From Chiridota heheva (Eukaryota > Echinodermata > Holothuroidea > Apodida > Chiridotidae): 64,000 nt of DNA. A program made the translations under genes and the position numbers. The notes under the pieces were generated by a model. The model saw nothing but the letters and a program-made list of their open reading frames with translations. It was not told where the DNA came from and made no database searches. The stretch spans positions 1,042,001 through 1,106,000 of the forward strand of contig JAIGNY010000690.1 in NCBI GenBank assembly GCA_020152595.1, written 5' to 3'. Below, piece by piece: positions 23,101-29,100 of the stretch; the stretch's first letter is position 1, and each line of letters begins with the position of its first letter.

Positions 23101-26100
23101 AAATTTAATTAAAACTCTTGATATATAAAAAATGAAAGTTTACGGAATATTTTTATTTAAAAGATTCATGTTAGTTCAGTTGTCATACATGTTTGCTGTG
23201 TATCATAGAAGATAAAAGAAAAATTGGGAAGAACTTACTGTGATATGTCATTCCGTTCAAGATAAGTTAGATTTTAAACTTCGACAAACGTGAATAAAAG
23301 TGACTGGTATCAAAGGCTACTATAGAAGAGTGATTTCACACACTCACTTCCTTAATTTTCCCCTCGCCAACGAAGTTGGTGAAGAGGGAATATAGCATCT
23401 TTACAGTCTGTCTGTTCTGTTCATCCGTGTATCCGTTTGTCCTTCCGCCCACATCCATTGTCCGTCCGACCTCATGCATTGTTCAGCTACTGGGGAACAA
23501 TAGATTTTATCCCTCGAAAAGGAATTCGAACTATGTTTATGAAAATCAATTTATATAAAGGAAAATCTTGCTTTGAAAAAACTTGGAATAAATGCATTCC
23601 AAACTTGAATAGCAAGTATTATATTTGTTCTGGGTTGAAAAAAAGTTAAATAATAGAGCTGACGACTGAATGGAATTTATTATGAAGTGTCTTAGGAATG
23701 AATAGGGGAAAAAAAGCAAGTCTTTGCTAGAATAGATTGGAAAAATAATAGACTTATTATAATCTCCAAAATAATCTGTACCAAATTTTCATTCTGATTT
23801 GGTAGATAGATCAGCTCTATCTACTTTATAAGGGAAAAAATGTTAAGCATGTTTTTATTGGGAGTGTCAGATTAAAGTTATGAGGAGGGGGGGGGGAACT
23901 GTGCTGCATTGAATTAAGTGAAGGTTATAGTGGCAGTTATATTGAAGGTTGGAATAGTTAAGTTGGTTACAAGTATATTTGGTAGATGAGAGGATGGCAA
24001 AAGGTGGATTAGGTGAAACAGGGATGGAAAGTGAATGGGGCATGTTGAGGAATAGAGGATGGAGGGATGGTAGGTGAATGGTGACAGGGCGGCACGTGTG
24101 ACAGGGCGGCAAGTGTGACAGGGCGGCACGTGGGACAGGGCGGCACGTGGGACAGGGCGGCACGTGGGACAGGGGGGCATGTGGGACAGGGCGGCACGTG
24201 GGACAGGGCGGCACGTGGGACAGGGCGGCACGTGGGACAGGCCGGCACATGGGACAAGCCGGCACGTGGGACAGGCCGGCACGTGGGACAGGCCGGCTCG
24301 TGGGACAGGCCGGCTCGTGGGACAGGCCGGCACGTGGGACAGGCCGGCACGTGGGACAGGCCGGCACGTGGGACAGGCCGTGGGCAGGGCGCACGTGTGA
24401 CAGGCGTGTGACAGGGGCGGCACGTGGGACAGGCCGGCACGTGGGACAGGCCGGCACGTGGGACAGGGCGGCATTATTTCCTGTAGGAAGAGAAGTAGCT
24501 TGGTATGGCATGTGGAACAAAGGGTGGGATGGCAGTACAGAGTCTGGAAAGCATGTCATTACCAGTGAGGGGATTTGTATCGTTTTCAATGTCTGGGGTT
24601 GTTAATGCATTTCAGTGAATAAAAAAATCTTTTATTGGAATGTGATATCAATTAAAGTCTGATTTCAGTCATTTTCACACAAATTTGGCAGAACTTTATA
24701 CTGAAATATCTCCTTCAGGCTCTTGAAAATAATGAGGTTGATTAACGTGCGTGTACAGTTTTTGTCTGAAGGATTATATTATCCTGTGTCCATTGTTCTG
24801 AACCTTTTAATCCATACTTTATTTCTTCTGCACATATTTATTAGGAAAAGATGTACGATGATTTGTTGGATCTGAGATTAAAGAGGGAAGAGAAACAAGA
24901 TTCCTCCAAACTGACAAGGAATATATCAGCACTGGATGATAGCAAGTAAGCTGTTCACTTTGATCTGACCAATGAGAGGGATTTGTTCACTTTGATCTGA
25001 CCAATGGGAGGGATTTGTTCACTTTGATCTGACCAATGGAGAGGGATTTGTTCAGTTCTAGTATCCAAAGATATTGAATTTCTTCAATTTTTAAATGACT
25101 TCATGTTATTGTGACTAATTGTTTCAGATGGGTTCCTTCAATCTTTGTATCCTCGCATGTGAAAGTCTTTGGAGGAATTTAACAGCATAAGAATGATACC
25201 ACATTAAATACTTGAAATGACAGTTGGTTGAAAGACCTAGAGTTGGAGATATGACACAATCTCAAACTGCAAGTTTTAAACATTTTGTTTTAGCGGAGTG
25301 TAAATGTTTTCAAGAAGACATCTACATTTTCAGAACAATTGTTAACTGGACTGGATTCATGTCAGATGTGGTACACAGATAGCCCATGGTCTGTAGATAT
25401 GCCCGATTGTTTTTGATGGTGATGTTATACATATTAATAAAGTAGGTGGGGTTTGATGTAAAAATCTTGAAATGTATATATTTTGACAACCACATGTCTG
25501 TTTGGTTTCATATTTGTTCTAATTATGATGTTAGCTGGTGTGTACATGTTTATGATGTAAATTCATTATACATAGTGGGCGGGGCTTAGTATGATTTTGC
25601 TGAAAAGAGTTTGTAAACATGATATCCCAAGAACAGTAAACTGGATTCACATCACATGTGGTAAACAGATAACCCATGGCGATATCATGCATATTAATGA
25701 GTAGGAGGGGCTTAATGTAAAAATCTTGAAATGCTCATATTTTAAGAACCGCATTTCTGTTTTGTTTCATATTTGGCATAGATATGTTGTTAGCTGGTAT
25801 GTACATATTTATGACATAAAAATATTAAATTTTATTAATATGCATAGTGGGCGGAGCTTAATCTGATTATGCTGAAAAGAGCTTGTAAACAGTATCTCAC
25901 AAACGGTAAACTGGATTCATGTCATATTTAGTACACAAATAGCTTATGGTCTGTAGATGTGCCCTATTGTTTTTGATCATGATATAATGCATATTAATGA
26001 GTAGGCGGGGCTTAAGTAGAAATCTTGAAATGTTAATTTTTTAACAACATGTCTGTTTTTTTATGTTTGGTATAATCATGATGTTAGCTGGTGTGTACAT

Positions 26101-29100
26101 GTTCATGATGTAAAATGTTGGATTTCATTAATAAGCATAGTGGCAGGGCTTAAAAATGATTTTGCTGAAAAAAGCATGTAAACACGGTATTTCAAGAACA
26201 GTAAACTGGATTAATGTATTATGTGGTACACAGATATCCCATGGTCTGTAGATGTGCCTATTGGTTTTGGTAGTGCTATCATGCATATTAATGAGTAGGC
26301 GGGGCTTAATATAAAAATCTTGAAATGTTCTTATTTTGACAATCACTGTCTGTTTTGTTTAATATTTGTTATAATGATGATGTTAGCTAGTGTGTATGTT
26401 TTATGGTATAAAATGTTGAATTTCATTAATATGCATAGTGGGCGGGGCTTAATATGATTTTGTAAACAAAAAGCACAAGTGAACACTCTCAAAAACTATG
26501 AACTGGTTTCACATCATGTGTGGTATGCAGATAGCTCATGATCTGTTGATATGCATATTAATAAGTGGGTGGGGCTTTAAGTAAAAATTGTGATCAATGA
26601 GCAACTGTATATCCATTTTGTGTCATATTGGGAATGATATTTTTGTTGGTTATTGTGTATATGCTTATGTTATCAACAGATGTCATTAATATGTTTGGTG
26701 GGTGTGGCTGAATATGAAATTGTTAAATGATGTATACACCATAAACAATATATCAGATTTATGCTATATGTGGTACACAAGATGGGTCATGGTCTGTACG
26801 TATGTTCTAATGTGGTGGTAGTGATGTCATGGATGCTAATCAGTAGGCGGGGCTTACTGACAAATTCTTGAAATAGGATAAATGAGCAATTGTTTTTGCA
26901 TCAGACTTGCTTTGATGATGTTGATAATTGTTGTGCTTATGTTGTCATCATTTTGATTGATCTGCAAAGTGGGTGTGGCTTATAAATATCAGGAACAAAT
27001 ATTTCATGATATGCAATGACATGACAGTTAATACAAATTTTGCAAATCATTCAGGTTATGAAAAAGAAGCATCGGAACACAAAAAATTTTGGTTCTGGTT
27101 CTTTTTTGTATTTTAGTCAAGAGGGTCTACTTATCATTTTCATCAATTTTTTAGGTTTTATTTTCATGTTTCTGCAATTATAAGCCAGCAAGGTGAAAAA
27201 AAAAAAAAAGTATTTTTAACAAAACTGATTAGGAAAATGTGAAAGTGCTTATTTCATTGACTTTTTCTTCCATGTAGATTGGGTCTCGAAGCCAAAAAGA
27301 ACAAGATAGACGTGAACCTTGTAAAATTGTGCGAAGCTGAAGTTGTGACTCTTGAGGATAACTACCAGAATTTAGCCAATGCAATTGCACAAGTAAGTTT
27401 TTATGGTACAATATATCACAGACTAATCTATATGTAAACATTGTGCTTGTTTGTTGCATCTGAAGCTAAAGCTTTGGATGAAGCTTATAAGTGCTTGTTT
27501 GCTGCATCTGAAGCAAAAGCTTTGGATGAAGCTTATAAGTGAAAGTTAGATTAAATTAAGTTTCGTTGTTGAACTTCCAAGTTCTTTACTCTTGTACTAT
27601 AGAGTATGTGTACCTCTTGGGTACCGGAAGTAAGTTTTTATGTAATGCCCACTGTACATGAATAACGCTTATTGACAATGTGAAAACAGATAGATACTTT
27701 CAGTAATCAAAGCAAATAACTTTTTTAAATACAAAAAAACTAGAAATGATCTTCTTTATTCAGCAATGTTCAGTTTTGATATGAAAGATGCCAACACGTG
27801 GAGGCAAACCAAGAGTGTATTTTTCTGTACGCTCTTTGTTTAGTATTCCTTACCAGTGATTGGATGATTTCCTGCATTGTGGGCGGATGACGTCAGTGTA
27901 CATACTCTATTGTAATGTTGTAATGACCTCTCTGTTCCTTACGACTTAATGTTAAAAATGATTATGATTCGTGTTGAATATGCATATTATTTTTCACCAT
28001 TATATGTCCACTTTACAATCAAAGGGAGTTATTTTTTTAATTAAGATGATATTTATTATTAACTTTGCTATTTTTTTCTGGTAAAATAAAAGGACATCAG
28101 AAATCAAAGGCGGTACAGGCAAAGAAGAAAGCAGGACATGTTAAAGATGAAGAAGACCCTGGGTGGCCTGGACAGCAAAGCAGACTACTATAAACAGTCC
28201 TCCGATTACTACAACCAATACATCAATACATGCCTGCAGAACCTCGCTGCCAAGTAAGTCAAACCTCGGGGCAAGTTAGCATATTCTTTACTGGGGGCCC
28301 AGAATCTGTTGTTCTTTGGTCCAAGCAGAAGAACAATATCCACCTTAATCCCTGGTCACTATCTCCTCTTCATCATTTTATCCACCTTAATCCCTGGTCA
28401 CTATCTCCTCTTCATCATTTTATTCACCTTAATCCCTGGTCACTATCTCCTCTTCATCATTTTATTCACCTTAATCCCTGGTCACTATCTCCTCTTCATC
28501 ATTTTATCCACCCTAATCCCTGGTCACTATCTCCTCTTCATCATTTTATCCACCTTAATCCCTGGTCACTATCTCCTCTTCATCATTTTACCAGCTAATG
28601 TGGTATCTCCTCTTAATTTTACACCAGCTAATGTGGTCACTATCTCCTCTTCATCATTTTATTCACACTAAGCTGGTCATATGGTACTTCATCATTTTAA
28701 ATCCCTGGTCACTATCTCAGCTTGATCATTTTATCCATTAAATCTCCTCTTCATCATTTTATTCACCAGCCCTGGTCACTATCTCCTCTTCATCATTTCA
28801 TCCAGCTAATCCCTGGTATCTCCTCTTAAACCATCCACTTAATCCCTGGTGGTATCTCCTCTTAAATTTCATCCAGCTTAATCCCTGGTACTATCTCCTC
28901 TTCATCACCAGCTGATCATCTAATCTCTGGCAAACCACACCAGCTGATGTGGTACCTTTAAACTACACCAGCTGATGTGGTACCTTTAAACCACACCAAC
29001 TGATGTAGTAACATTAATTCACACCGGCTGATGTGGTGCCATTAAACTACACCAGCTGATGTGGTACCTTTAAACCACACCAGCTGATGTGGTACCAATA

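Noticed and set aside
23867-24605. 240-codon Pro/Cys/Arg-rich ORF and its opposite-strand partner
   Set aside because: The same GC-rich 18-bp minisatellite is open in many frames.
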